A DNA stretch of 55,144 nt from Herbiconiux sp. Lineage in GTDB: Bacteria > Actinomycetota > Actinomycetes > Actinomycetales > Microbacteriaceae. Under the pieces are notes generated by a model that made no database searches, had not been told where the DNA came from, and saw nothing but the letters and a program-made list of their open reading frames with translations. Below, piece after piece: positions 33,965 to 41,712 of this stretch; the first letter of the stretch is position 1; the number at the start of each line of letters is the position of its first letter. Location of the stretch: positions 1 through 55,144 of the forward strand of contig NZ_JAHFUW010000028.1 in assembly GCF_023264855.1 (NCBI RefSeq), in the 5' to 3' direction. Made by a program: the position numbers and the translations under genes.

Positions 33965-34855
33965 CTACACGTTGTGCACCGCCTCGACCGGCTCGCGGAA
34001 TCCGAGAACCGCCTCCAGCATCCGCATGGCGCTCACGCTGGCCGGCACGTCGTGCATCCGCACCACGCGGGCGCCGAGCATCGCGCACACGGTCGCGGCC
34101 ACCAGCGACCCCTCGCGGCGCTCGGACTTCGGCGCACCGAGGCTCTCGCCGATGAAGTCCTTGTTCGACACGGCGGCCAGCGTCGGCAGGCCGATCGAGG
34201 TGATCTCGTCCATCCGCCGGGTCAGTTCGAGCGAGTGCAGCGTGTTCTTGTTGAGGTCGTGCCCCGGATCGATGAAGAGCCGGTCGTCGCCGATCCCGGC
34301 CGCCAGGGCCCGGTCGATGCGCTCTTCGAGGAACGCCCGCACCGAGGTCACGACGTCGTCGTACCAGGGGCTCGGATACGGCTTCCGCGGCTCGGCGAGA
34401 CTGTGCGTCAGCACGAGCGAGCCGCGGGACGGGGAGTCGGCCACGGCCGCCGCCATCTCCGGATCGCTCAGTGCGGTGGTGTCGTTCACCACGTGGGCGC
34501 CGGCGGCCAGGCACGCGGCCGCCACGTCGGCTCGGAAGGTGTCGACCGAGATCACGACGTCGCTCGCGGCCGCGACGGCCTGCACCACCGGAAGCACCCG
34601 GTCGAGCTCTTCGGTCGCCGAGATCTCGGGCCCGGGCGCGAACTTGGCCCCGCCGATGTCGACCCAGTCGGCACCCTGTTCGGCGGCGAGCAGCGCGGCG
34701 TCGACCGCGCGGTCCAGCGCGAAGGTGGCGCCCCGGTCGTAGAACGAGTCGGGCGTGCGGTTCACGATCGCCATCACGGCGATGCGCCGGTCGAAGTCGA
34801 TCGTGCGGTTTCCGAGGGTGCGCACCGGATGCCGGAGCTCGGGTGTGAAGATCAT
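33965..34855 (-). CDS. FolP2-like dihydropteroate synthase homologue
   Basis: 296 residues, TIM barrel of the pterin-binding family. The strand IAVMAIVNRTPDSFYDRGATF replaces the usual ILNVTPDSFSDGG, as in mycobacterial FolP2. Other landmarks are DWVDIGGAKFAPGPEISATEELDRVLPVV, ISVDTFRADVAAACLAAGAHVVNDTTALSDP, and FIDPGHDLNKNT. FolP2 of Mycobacterium leprae is reported to lack dihydropteroate synthase activity, so the enzyme here may not act in folate synthesis, and no other folate gene is nearby. The ATG at 34855 has CATGAT six nt upstream. It diverges from a NUDIX gene. Confidence 0.85.
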   Translation of the reverse strand: MIFTPELRHPVRTLGNRTIDFDRRIAVMAIVNRTPDSFYDRGATFALDRAVDAALLAAEQGADWVDIGGAKFAPGPEISATEELDRVLPVVQAVAAASDVVISVDTFRADVAAACLAAGAHVVNDTTALSDPEMAAAVADSPSRGSLVLTHSLAEPRKPYPSPWYDDVVTSVRAFLEERIDRALAAGIGDDRLFIDPGHDLNKNTLHSLELTRRMDEITSIGLPTLAAVSNKDFIGESLGAPKSERREGSLVAATVCAMLGARVVRMHDVPASVSAMRMLEAVLGFREPVEAVHNV

Positions 34856-34913
34856 GTTTCCATCATGGTCTGCCGGTGCGGTGAGCCCCGCCACCTCGTG
34901 AGAAGGTGGAGGT

Positions 34914-35915
34914 ATGACCGAGGTTCCCTTCCACCCCGTGGCGCCGCGCGACAGCGGGGATGCCTGGGTGGAAGGCCCCGACGGCCGCCGCTACTGGGGC
35001 CGCTACGGCGCCGCCGGGCTGCTCGTGCACGACTCGACGGCCGGCATCCTGCTGCAGCACCGTGCCGAATGGAGCCACTTCGGCGGCACCTGGGGCCTGC
35101 CCGGCGGGGCGCGGCACGAGGGCGAGTCGGCGGTCGACGGCGCCATCCGCGAGGCCGAGGAGGAGGCCGGGGTGCCCTCTGACGCCCTCGAGATCGCCTT
35201 CACCTCCACCTTCGACCTCGGCTTCTGGTCGTACGTGACGGTCGTCACCCGGGCTGCCCGCTCCTTCGACCCCGTGATCGGCGACGCCGAGAGCCTCGAG
35301 CTGCGCTGGGTGCCGGTCGAGGAGGTCGATGCGCTTCCGCTGCATCCGGGCTTCGGATCGGCGTGGCCGGCCCTGCGCGACAGGCTCGGGGAGAGCATCC
35401 GCGTGGTCGTCGACGCGGCGAACGTGGTGGGCTCCCGGCCGAACGGCTGGTGGAAGAACCGGCTGGGCGCCGCAGAAGCCCTGATCGAGCGGATCGGCCG
35501 GCTGAGCGCATCCGGGATCGACTCGGCCGAACTCGAGCTCGGCGACGGTCTCGCCGCGAGCCGCAGCTGGCCGCGGTTCGGCGTGGTGGTCGAGGGGCAG
35601 GCGAAGTCGGCGGGGTCGTCGAAGGCTCCGGATGCCGGCACGGAGGTCTTCGCGGAGACGGCGGGATCGACGGCCGAGGGTGCTCTCGGCGACCTCACGA
35701 CGATCGAGAGCGACGCCTCCGGCAGCCTGGTCGACGTGGTGCGGGCCGAGGGCAGCGGTGACGACGAGATCGTCGCCGAGGTCTCCCGTGCGCCGCAGGG
35801 CACGACCGTCCTGGTGGTGACCGCCGACCGCGAGTTGAGCGAGCGGGTGCGCGCAGTCGGAGCGGCCGTGCGCGGCCCGGGCTGGCTGCTGCAGCTGCTC
35901 GACGCCGAGGGCTGA
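34914..35915 (+). CDS. NUDIX hydrolase fused to a NYN/PIN-like domain
   Basis: 333 residues. The N-terminal part has a complete NUDIX box, G65-x5-E-x7-REAEEEAGV (65-87), which hydrolyses a nucleoside diphosphate linked to another group. The C-terminal part starts VVVDAANVVGSRPNGWW (164-180) and ends with VVTADRELSERVRAVGA, features of a NYN/PIN-like nuclease fold with acidic residues at the strand ends. About 70 residues between are Ala/Gly/Asp/Ser-rich linker. The combination recurs in actinobacteria as far as I recall. A role in cleaning nucleotides coupled with RNA or DNA cleavage is speculative. A GGAGG site precedes the ATG. Confidence 0.83.
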   Translation: MTEVPFHPVAPRDSGDAWVEGPDGRRYWGRYGAAGLLVHDSTAGILLQHRAEWSHFGGTWGLPGGARHEGESAVDGAIREAEEEAGVPSDALEIAFTSTFDLGFWSYVTVVTRAARSFDPVIGDAESLELRWVPVEEVDALPLHPGFGSAWPALRDRLGESIRVVVDAANVVGSRPNGWWKNRLGAAEALIERIGRLSASGIDSAELELGDGLAASRSWPRFGVVVEGQAKSAGSSKAPDAGTEVFAETAGSTAEGALGDLTTIESDASGSLVDVVRAEGSGDDEIVAEVSRAPQGTTVLVVTADRELSERVRAVGAAVRGPGWLLQLLDAEG

Positions 35916-35983
35916 GGAAATGCCGTCGGGCGTGCGGCGCCTGCCCGCCGATGTCGGCGCCCTCGCGTAGTGTTCAGCGCACG

Positions 35984-36949
35984 ATGACCGTTCTGATCCC
36001 ATCCGCCGCGCCCGCGGATTCCGGTGGAGAGCCGCTCGAGATGCTCTACGAGCCGCGTCAGCCGGTCGATCTGCGGGCCACCCTCGGCCCGCTGCGGCGT
36101 GGGGTCGGCGACCCCTGCCTGCGCTCCGACGACGGGGGCATCTGGATGGCCGTCCGCATCGAGACGGCGGGCGGCGAGGCCGTGGCGTCACTGCATCTCA
36201 CGGGCATCCGCGGTGCCGTGCGGGTGCGCGCCTGGGGGAGGGGAGCGGCCGCCGCCCTCGACACCGTTCCGTCCCTGCTCGGTTCCGGTGACGACTGGAG
36301 CGATCTCGACACCTCCCGTTCGGCGCTGCTCGCCGACTCCGCCCGGCGTAACCCCGGCCTCCGCCTCTGCCGCACCGGCCGGGTTCTCGATGCCCTGGCG
36401 CCGGCCGTGATCGAGCAGAAGATCACCTCGGTCGAGGCGTTCCGGGCCTGGCGCATCCTCGTCACCCGCTACGGCGACCGGCCGCCGGGTCCGGTGCCCT
36501 CAGCGCTCCGCGTGGCGCCGACCGCAGCGCAGTGGCGGCGCATCCCGTCGTGGGAGTGGCATCGCGCGGGCGTCGATCCGCGCCGCTCCCGCACGGTGCT
36601 GCAGGCGGCAGAGGTGGCGCGGGGGCTCGAACGCACGGCGACGCGCGATCCGGGCGAGGAACTCTGGTGCCTGCTGCGCACCGTGAACGGGGTGGGGGTG
36701 TGGACGGCGGCCGAGACCGCCCAGCGCTCGCACGGCGATCCGGATGCCGTCAGCTTCGGCGACTACCACCTCGCCTCCACGGTGGGGCTGGCCCTCACCG
36801 GCCAGAAGCTCGACGACGACGGGCTGGCCGAACTGCTCGAACCCTGGGCCGGGCAGCGGCAGCGGGTGGTGCGCCTCGTGCTGGCCAGCGGCTTCCGCGC
36901 CGAGCGGCACGGACCGAAGATGACGATCCAGGATCACCGCGGCCACTGA
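35984..36949 (+). CDS. HhH-GPD DNA glycosylase, AlkA-like (3-methyladenine type)
   Basis: 321 residues. Features of the helix-hairpin-helix glycosylase family: APAVIEQKITSVEAFRAWRILVTRYG, the hairpin region TVNGVGVWTAAETAQRSHGD, and SFGDYHLAS, where the Asp of GDYHL takes the catalytic position. The N-terminal beta domain resembles the AlkA/OGG N-domain. It excises damaged bases. It is the third alkylation-repair gene of the window with ogt and tag, but each has its own transcription unit. I used the ATG at 35984; an upstream in-frame start adds residues without a ribosome site. Confidence 0.85.
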   Translation: MTVLIPSAAPADSGGEPLEMLYEPRQPVDLRATLGPLRRGVGDPCLRSDDGGIWMAVRIETAGGEAVASLHLTGIRGAVRVRAWGRGAAAALDTVPSLLGSGDDWSDLDTSRSALLADSARRNPGLRLCRTGRVLDALAPAVIEQKITSVEAFRAWRILVTRYGDRPPGPVPSALRVAPTAAQWRRIPSWEWHRAGVDPRRSRTVLQAAEVARGLERTATRDPGEELWCLLRTVNGVGVWTAAETAQRSHGDPDAVSFGDYHLASTVGLALTGQKLDDDGLAELLEPWAGQRQRVVRLVLASGFRAERHGPKMTIQDHRGH

Positions 36950-36971
36950 GGCCCGCGGCCGTCGCGTCGGC

Positions 36972-38174
36972 TCAGTACCAGTGCGGGCTGCGCGCCAGCC
37001 AGGCCGACCAGGCGCCGCAGGGCGTGTCGTAGCGGCCGGCGATGTAGTTCATGCCCCAGATGATCTGGGTGGCGGCGTTGGTCACGTAGTCGTCGCCCAC
37101 CGAGGCCATCTTCGAGGCGGGAAGCGACTGGGGGATGCCGTAGGCGCCGCTGGAGTCGTTGTAGGCGTTGGCGCGCCATCCGGATTCGCCGTTCCAGAGC
37201 TGGATCAGGCACGAGAACTGGTCGCCGCCCCAGCCGTACGACCCCATGATGCTCGAAGCGTAGTTCTGGGCTTCGGCGGGCGACATGATCTCGCCGCTGC
37301 CGGGAACCCAGGCGCTGCCCGGGGCGTCCGTCTCGGCCTGCGCCGCCCGCTGGCGGGCCAGCTCTTCCGCCTTGGCGGCCTCGCCGGCGCGGTAGGCGGC
37401 CTCGACCTCGACGGAGGTGTTCTTGAGTGACGCGAGCTGGGCCACCAAGGTGTCCTTGTTGGCCTTCTCCTCGGCCACCTGGGCATCGGCCGCGGCCTGC
37501 GCGTCCTTCGCCGTCTCGAGCCGAGTGGAGGCCTCCGTGGCCAGGCGATCGCGTTCGGCTTGAGCCTTCGCCGCCTGGTCGGTGAGGTTCTGGGCGGTGT
37601 TCTGAGCGGCGACCGCCGCATCACGGATCTGCCCGGTCTGCTCGGTGAGCTTCGTCATCGTGCCGAGCTGGTAGAGCAGCGAGTCGGAGTCGCCCTGGTT
37701 CAGGATCAGGTTCAGGGTCGAGTCGCCACCGGAACGGTAGAGCTGCGCGGCCAGCTGCCCGACCTGTGTCTGCGACTGCTCGGCCTTGGCGGTGGCGTCG
37801 GCCGCCTGCACCGCGAGCAGCGCGGCGGCCGTGGTCGCGGCGTCGAGGTCGCGCTGGGCCTGGAGGTACTCTTCTCCGCGCTGCAGCGCCTCGTTTGCCT
37901 TGAGCGCGGATTCGGCTTCGAGACCGTCGAGTGTGGAGTTGATCCTGTCGACCTGCTTCGCGGCCTCGGCCTCGTTCTGCTTGGCGGCGTTCACCTCGTC
38001 CCAGCTGGGGTAGTCGTCGCGCACCAGCGTCGCCGGGGAAGCGGCCGGCACGGACGCGGTCGCGAGGCTCGCGGGGCTCGACACAGGTGCTGCCGAGGCG
38101 GGCAGCGCGGGTGTGGCCACGAGCGCGGCGATCGCGAGACCGGCGGCCCAGGCACGGGTGGGCGGCTTCCACAT
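36972..38174 (-). CDS. Secreted coiled-coil protein with lytic-transglycosylase-like domain
   Basis: 400 residues. A signal peptide covers about 1-29 (WAAGLAIAALVATPALPASA). Residues 55-280 form a coiled coil of the PcsB/NlpC-partner type (AKQVDRINSTLDGLEAESALKA and onward). Residues 295-400 are a transglycosylase-like domain with Glu330 in WNGESGW, then SGAYGIPQSLPASKM and MNYIAGRYDTPCGAW. Two cysteines (322, 386) may form a disulfide. It should act on peptidoglycan outside the membrane, probably under control of the coil. TACCCT seven nt before the ATG suggests a leaderless start. It converges with the glycosylase gene. Confidence 0.9.
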   Translation of the reverse strand: MWKPPTRAWAAGLAIAALVATPALPASAAPVSSPASLATASVPAASPATLVRDDYPSWDEVNAAKQNEAEAAKQVDRINSTLDGLEAESALKANEALQRGEEYLQAQRDLDAATTAAALLAVQAADATAKAEQSQTQVGQLAAQLYRSGGDSTLNLILNQGDSDSLLYQLGTMTKLTEQTGQIRDAAVAAQNTAQNLTDQAAKAQAERDRLATEASTRLETAKDAQAAADAQVAEEKANKDTLVAQLASLKNTSVEVEAAYRAGEAAKAEELARQRAAQAETDAPGSAWVPGSGEIMSPAEAQNYASSIMGSYGWGGDQFSCLIQLWNGESGWRANAYNDSSGAYGIPQSLPASKMASVGDDYVTNAATQIIWGMNYIAGRYDTPCGAWSAWLARSPHWY

Positions 38175-38364
38175 GGCCTCTAGGGTATGTGACGAAAGTG
38201 AAAGTTGTGGAGTGCGAATGCGCGCGTCCCGATTACCCCGCTTCTCGGCACGGTGCGGAAAATTCATCCGCACTTCGGAATAAATACCCAGATCTATGCA
38301 TTTGTATTGATCATGCGCGCTCGTCGCGCCCTTCTCGCCTCACCACGACACGAAATGAGACAGC
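38175..38364. promoter_or_regulatory. AT-rich divergent promoter region with a stem-loop
   Basis: This 190-bp gap separates the transglycosylase and YceI genes. GTGCGGA (38253-38259) pairs with TCCGCAC (38267-38273) around AAATTCA. Downstream, about 38280-38312 is markedly AT-rich for this genome, the likely YceI promoter, though no unique -35/-10 pair stands out. Confidence 0.45.
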
Positions 38365-38919
38365 ATGACTGACACCATCGAGATCCCCGGTTACAAGGCC
38401 GGCACCTGGACCGTCGACCCCTCGCACTCCGAGGTCGGCTTCAGCGTTCGCCACATGCTCATCAGCAAGGTCAAGGGCACCTTCGACACCTTCGACGCCA
38501 CCTTCGTCACCGGTGAGGACCCGCTCGACACGACCGTCACGGCCACCGCTCAGGTCGCCTCGGTCAACACCAACGACAAGAACCGCGACGGCCACCTCGC
38601 CACCAACGACTTCTTCAACGCCCCCGAGTTCCCGGAGATCACCTTCGTGTCGACGGGCGTGCGCAACGAGGGCGGCGACTTCAAGGTCGACGGCGACCTC
38701 ACCATCAAGGGTGTCACCAAGCCCGTCACCTTCGACTTCGAGTTCGGCGGCTTCGGCGCCGACGCCTACGGCAACTACAAGGCCGGCTTCGAGGCGAAGA
38801 CCGAGATCGACCGCAACGAGTTCGGCGTGAACTGGAACGCGGCGCTGGAGACCGGCGGCGTTCTGGTGGGCGACAAGGTCACCATCACGCTCGACGTGCA
38901 GGCCGCCCTCCAGGCCTGA
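38365..38919 (+). CDS. YceI family polyisoprenoid-binding-type protein
   Basis: 184 residues, lipocalin-like beta barrel. Family landmarks: AGTWTVDPSHSEVGFSVRHMLISKVKGTF, DGHLATNDFFNAPEFPEITF, GDLTIKGVTKPVTF, and EIDRNEFGVNWN. Members bind isoprenoid quinones or other lipids in a hydrophobic pocket. There is no signal peptide, so unlike E. coli YceI it is cytoplasmic. The long intergenic region upstream suggests regulated expression. A 14-bp hairpin follows the gene. Confidence 0.94.
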   Translation: MTDTIEIPGYKAGTWTVDPSHSEVGFSVRHMLISKVKGTFDTFDATFVTGEDPLDTTVTATAQVASVNTNDKNRDGHLATNDFFNAPEFPEITFVSTGVRNEGGDFKVDGDLTIKGVTKPVTFDFEFGGFGADAYGNYKAGFEAKTEIDRNEFGVNWNAALETGGVLVGDKVTITLDVQAALQA

Positions 38920-38951
38920 TCCCCGGCCGGTTCCCGGCTGCGCAGTGATCG

Positions 38952-38988
38952 GATCGCCGGTCGGAGTCTCTGATTCCGGCCGGCGATC
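38952..38988 (+). terminator. Terminator after the YceI gene
   Basis: GATCGCCGGTCGGA (38952-38965) pairs with TCCGGCCGGCGATC (38975-38988) with a single wobble and a 9-nt loop. The remaining gap to 39110 carries no visible gene; two TCTCCACAG strings in it are not convincing DnaA boxes. Confidence 0.7.
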
Positions 38989-39110
38989 TGCTGTCCGGGG
39001 CTGTGCGGAGCCTCCGCGAGACCTTCTCCACAGGCGGTCCCCGTCCTTGATCTCTCCACAGATGCCTTCTGCCGCGTCCCTGCGTCCGGGCGGACGACGA
39101 CACTGGCCGC

Positions 39111-40205
39111 ATGACCACGATCGACACCCGGCCACGCGCCGGATCCTCCTCCCTCGCTCTCCTGCACGACATCGACACGGTGCTGGGCCTCCGTCCCCGC
39201 CAGAGCCTCGTGCTGCGGGTGCGCCGGCGGCGCAAGCCCATCGCAGTGCTGCGGCTCGATCTGCCACAGCCGCCGGGGCTCCGCACCGACGCGACGTGGC
39301 GGCTCGAGCATCTCCGATTCGCCCATGTGCTCACGGGCCTGCTGGCCCGAGTGCAGCAGGCGGCCGCGGTGACCGTGGTCGTCTACGGGGAATGGGCCGA
39401 ACCGGAGCGCCGGCTCGTCGAGGTGGTGAGCGGGTGCCTCGAAGCCGCGGGCTTCCCGGTCGAGGCCGCGGTCTGCGTGGCCGGGGACCGATGGGCATCG
39501 GTGCTCGGTGCCGCCGCCGACAGGCCGGACTGGCGGGATGTGCCGGCGCCGCGCCGGCAGCCGGCGGTGACGCCCGGGCGTGCGGGGCCGCATCGGGGCC
39601 CGTTCCTGGCCATCGACCCGATCGATCCGGAACGGCGGCTGCGTGCGCTGGCCACCCTCGAGGCCTCGTTCGCGGGCGCCGACGAGACACCGGGCGGGCC
39701 GGATGTCGCGGAGGCGCTGCTCGACTGGCGAGGGGCCCTGAGCGACCATGGCGGGCTGCCCGCCGATCCTCGTGCGATCAGGCTGGCCTGGGTGCTGCGT
39801 CACAAGCGCATCCGCGACGGAGTGCTGCTGCAGTGCGCGTGGGGGTTCGAGGCGGCGATCCTCGCTCTGCACGACTCACCGCCGCCGGCAGACCGCGATG
39901 ACCCGGGCGGAGCGGCGCCCACGCCGGGGTACGCGAGCTTTCTCGGCGACGGCCGGGAGCCTCCCGAGGCGGCACGACTGCGGCGAGCCGTTGAGGTGCT
40001 CCGGCGCGTGGTCGCCTGTGCGCCGGAAACCCTCACGGCGCCTCCGCTGGCCATCCTGGCCTGGCTCGAATGGTGCCGGGGCCGCGGCAGCGTCTCAGCC
40101 GCCTATCTGCAGGCCTGCCTTCGGATCGATCCCGACTACGAGCTCGCCCGCCTGTTCCGGCCGCTGCTGGCATCCGGGCACGTTCCCGAGTGGCTCGGCC
40201 GATGA
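39111..40205 (+). CDS. DUF4192 domain-containing protein
   Basis: 364 residues. Diagnostic segments for this actinobacterial family are DIDTVLGLRPRQSLVLRVRR near the N-terminus, RFAHVLTGLLARVQQAAAVTVVVYGEW, ADPRAIRLAWVLRHKRIRDGVLLQCAWG, and the C-terminal PPLAILAWLEWCRGRGSVSAAYLQACLRIDPDYELARL. Its function is not known. There is no membrane segment. The ATG lacks a ribosome site and is preceded by GACACT at six nt. Confidence 0.87.
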   Translation: MTTIDTRPRAGSSSLALLHDIDTVLGLRPRQSLVLRVRRRRKPIAVLRLDLPQPPGLRTDATWRLEHLRFAHVLTGLLARVQQAAAVTVVVYGEWAEPERRLVEVVSGCLEAAGFPVEAAVCVAGDRWASVLGAAADRPDWRDVPAPRRQPAVTPGRAGPHRGPFLAIDPIDPERRLRALATLEASFAGADETPGGPDVAEALLDWRGALSDHGGLPADPRAIRLAWVLRHKRIRDGVLLQCAWGFEAAILALHDSPPPADRDDPGGAAPTPGYASFLGDGREPPEAARLRRAVEVLRRVVACAPETLTAPPLAILAWLEWCRGRGSVSAAYLQACLRIDPDYELARLFRPLLASGHVPEWLGR

Positions 40206-40248
40206 CTCTCCTGATGGCGCGCGACCTCGTCGACGAGTGGTTCGGGCT

Positions 40249-40299
40249 CGCCCGGTCCGCGGACCGGGCGGGAGCTTCCGGATGCCGGTCAGTGACCGG
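40249..40299. terminator. Two hairpins between DUF4192 and oxidase genes
   Basis: CGCCCGGTCCG/CGGACCGGGCG is a perfect 22-bp palindrome at 40249-40270. CCGGTCA-G-TGACCGG at 40285-40299 is a second dyad that contains the stop codon of the leftward oxidase gene. Either could end transcription from both sides. Confidence 0.55.
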
Positions 40300-41695
40300 T
40301 GAGCGGGCTCAGCAGCCGGGCGGCGAGCGAACGACGGCCGGTGACCGACTCCTCGAGATCCGCCGCGGTGGTGCCGACGAGGCCGAGGTTCGCTCCGAGG
40401 AAACGCAGCGGCTCGCGTTCCCATTTGGGCGAGAGGTGATTCACCCAGGGCAGCGCGGTGTTCTCGGTCGAGCGACCGGTGATCAGGTCGGCCAGTGTGC
40501 GGCCCGCCAAGTTGGTGGTGCTCAGTCCATCGCCCACGTAGCCGCCGGCGAAGCCGAGCCGGGTGCGCGGGTTGAAGCTCACCGAGGCGTGCCAGTCGCG
40601 GGGAACACCGAGTGGCCCTCCCCACCGGTGGGTGACCTCGGCGTGCCTCGCCGCCGGGAAGAGGTCGCCGAGGGTGTTCTCCAGATGGTCGAAAACCCGG
40701 TCGACCCGGTCGTACTCCGGCTTCACGGCGCTGCCCCAGTGGTAGCGGGCGCCGCGGCCACCGAAGGCGAAGCGGTTGTCGGCCGTGCGCTGGCCGTAGA
40801 TCAGCAGGTGACGGTAGTCGGAGAAGGTCGTGCCGTGCTCGATGCCCAGCTCGTCCCAGGTCTCGTCCGGAAGCGGTTCGGTCGCGATCATCAGCGAATA
40901 CAGCGGCATGATCCGGCGGCCCACTCCCGGCAGCTGCGATCCGTAGCCCTCGGTGGCGATCACCAGATCGTCGCAGGAGATCAGCCCCTCCCCGCCGGCG
41001 CTGCGGAACAGCACGCGTCCGGGGGCCCAGTCCACCACTTCCGTCTGCTCGGCGATCACGACGCCGAGGCCCTCGAGCACCCGGGCAAGCCCGCGCACCA
41101 GCTTCGCGGGATGCAGGCGGGCGCACGACGGGTCGAAGCTGGCGGCGAGCGAGGAGGTCGACGCGATCGCCCGCGAGCGGTCGTCGTCGTGGGCGCCGGG
41201 CGTCACGAGCTCCAGCGGATCCACCCCGAAGGTGCGGGCGGCGTCGACCTCGGCGGCGGCCGAGGCACGCTGAACGGTGTCGCGGGCGAACACCAGGGTG
41301 CCGCCCTTCACGAAGTCGCAGTCGATGCCCTCGGTGGCGGCCACCCGGCCCACCTCGTCGACCGTGTCGATCATCGCGAGCCGCATCGCGCGGGCCGCAT
41401 CGTCGCCGTACAGTCGCCGCAGGGCCTCGGTCGACTTCGGGAACAGTGCCGAACACCAGCCGCCGTTGCGCCCCGACGCGCCGAAGCCCACCGTCTCCTT
41501 CTCGACCACGGTGATGGCGAGGCCCGGATCGGCCTGCTTGAGGTAGTAGGCCGTCCACAGGCCGGTCAGGCCTCCGCCGATGATGCAGACGCCGGTCGAG
41601 ATGTCACCGCGCAGGGCGGCACGGGGTTCGAGCGCGTCCGTCCCGGAGGCGGCGAGCGAGTCGAACCAGAACGAGACGTCGCGGTAGCCGGTCAT
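40289..41695 (-). CDS. FAD-dependent amine oxidase of the DAO/PuuB type
   Basis: 468 residues. The dinucleotide motif VCIIGGGLTGLWTAYYLKQADP binds FAD, and ETVGFGASGRNGGW is the second flavin contact typical of gamma-glutamylputrescine oxidase (PuuB) and related enzymes. TRLGFAGGYVGDGLSTTNLAGRTLADL is the C-terminal FAD-binding end. It oxidises a primary or secondary amine to an aldehyde plus H2O2. Its operon partners are an aminotransferase and an Lrp regulator, consistent with polyamine or other diamine breakdown. No glutamylpolyamine synthetase is visible here, so the exact substrate is open. Confidence 0.87.
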   Translation of the reverse strand: MTGYRDVSFWFDSLAASGTDALEPRAALRGDISTGVCIIGGGLTGLWTAYYLKQADPGLAITVVEKETVGFGASGRNGGWCSALFPKSTEALRRLYGDDAARAMRLAMIDTVDEVGRVAATEGIDCDFVKGGTLVFARDTVQRASAAAEVDAARTFGVDPLELVTPGAHDDDRSRAIASTSSLAASFDPSCARLHPAKLVRGLARVLEGLGVVIAEQTEVVDWAPGRVLFRSAGGEGLISCDDLVIATEGYGSQLPGVGRRIMPLYSLMIATEPLPDETWDELGIEHGTTFSDYRHLLIYGQRTADNRFAFGGRGARYHWGSAVKPEYDRVDRVFDHLENTLGDLFPAARHAEVTHRWGGPLGVPRDWHASVSFNPRTRLGFAGGYVGDGLSTTNLAGRTLADLITGRSTENTALPWVNHLSPKWEREPLRFLGANLGLVGTTAADLEESVTGRRSLAARLLSPLTGH

Positions 41696-41712
41696 CCGAT
41701 CCGTGGCCCGTG

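Noticed and set aside
38175-38364. 21-codon frame at 38219 starting MRASRLPRF
   Set aside because: No ribosome site and no supporting composition; it overlaps the stem-loop.
39020-39065. DnaA-box-like TCTCCACAG strings
   Set aside because: Only two weak matches, no AT-rich unwinding region and no origin genes nearby.
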